Source: an uncultured Clostridia bacterium (GTDB taxonomy: Bacteria > Bacillota > Clostridia > Christensenellales > Aristaeellaceae). From it: DNA of 11,785 bases. The translations under genes and the position numbers were made by a program. The stretch covers positions 1-11,785 of the forward strand of contig CAKUFG010000043.1 of the NCBI GenBank assembly GCA_934647235.1. Direction: 5' to 3'. The notes under the pieces were generated by a model that did no database searches, had not been told where the DNA came from, and was given only the letters and a program-made list of their open reading frames with translations. This document shows positions 11,603-11,785 of this stretch, piece by piece (the first letter of the stretch is position 1; every line of letters starts with the position of its first letter).

Positions 11603-11678
11603 TGGAGCTGGCGATGGGACTTGAACCCGCAACCTGCTGATTACAAATCAGCTGCTCTGCCAATTGAGCTACACCAGC
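11603..11678 (-). tRNA. tRNA-Thr (UGU)
   Basis: 76 nt with encoded CCA (11603-11605). Acceptor GCTGGTG pairs with CGCCAGC (one G-U), the D arm reads GCTC-AATTGGCA-GAGC, and the anticodon stem CTGAT encloses a loop with TGT. Four bases separate it from tRNA-Tyr. Confidence 0.97.
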
Positions 11679-11708
11679 AAAATGGCCCAACCGGCGAGAA
11701 AAGAAAAG

Positions 11709-11785
11709 TGGCGACCCGAATGGGGCTCGAACCCATGACCTCCAGCGTGACAGGCTGGCGTTCTAACCAACTGAACTACCGGGCC
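11709..11785 (-). tRNA. tRNA-Asp (GUC)
   Basis: 77 nt with encoded CCA (11709-11711); its first base is the last base of the window. Acceptor GGCCCGG pairs with TCGGGTC using two G-U pairs. The anticodon stem-loop CCAGC-CTGTCAC-GCTGG carries GTC, and G73 is the discriminator typical of tRNA-Asp. The array may continue beyond the window. Confidence 0.96.

Overview
The window looks like chromosomal DNA from a GC-rich, gut-type member of the Clostridia (Firmicutes). The evidence is strong AGGAGG-type ribosome binding sites, near-consensus sigma-A promoters (TTGACA-N17-TATAAT type, several with an added TG at the extended -10), intrinsic terminators, and the families present: an ECF sigma factor paired with a one-pass membrane regulator, a secreted CotH-family protein with lamin-tail and chitobiase-like domains, a BspA-type leucine-rich repeat protein, and an XRE regulator with C-terminal helical repeats. 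The species cannot be named from the sequence alone.

Left edge (1-710): three tandem hairpins, then a minus-strand two-gene unit. That unit encodes a 43-aa Thr-rich protein and a 59-aa protein resembling ribbon-helix-helix DNA-binding proteins. A near-perfect plus-strand promoter overlaps the start of the second gene and points antisense into the first. A plus-oriented terminator with a U tract lies about 320 bp downstream. Next is a minus-strand gene for a small beta-rich protein (713-1039).

Centre (1098-5797, all plus strand): a SerB-like HAD phosphatase with its own promoter; an XRE-type regulator whose C-terminal half is seven 28-residue repeats and whose upstream region carries three operator-like dyads; a conserved 95-aa protein of unknown function with its own promoter and terminator; then an ECF sigma factor and a membrane partner separated by 2 nt. 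The partner has a second well-placed ribosome binding site inside the gene, in front of a signal-peptide-like start.

Right of centre (5853-8744): one operon from a fully consensus promoter to a strong terminator. It encodes a secreted CotH-type atypical kinase and a cytoplasmic Cof-type HAD phosphatase. After it come two tightly linked secreted proteins (8816-10738), one with a calcium-loop/FG-GAP-like segment plus an SH3-like domain, and one with BspA-type leucine-rich repeats.

Right edge (about 10440-11785): base composition falls from the 3' end of the BspA-like gene through a minus-strand three-helix membrane protein, which suggests acquired or poorly ameliorated DNA. The window ends in a minus-strand tRNA array, Asp-Thr-Tyr in transcription order, each with encoded CCA, closed by an intrinsic terminator.

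I do not see a clearly new multi-gene defence or mobile system. The least explained items are the XRE repeat protein with its dyads, the small left-edge locus with its antisense promoter, and the dual-start sigma-factor partner.
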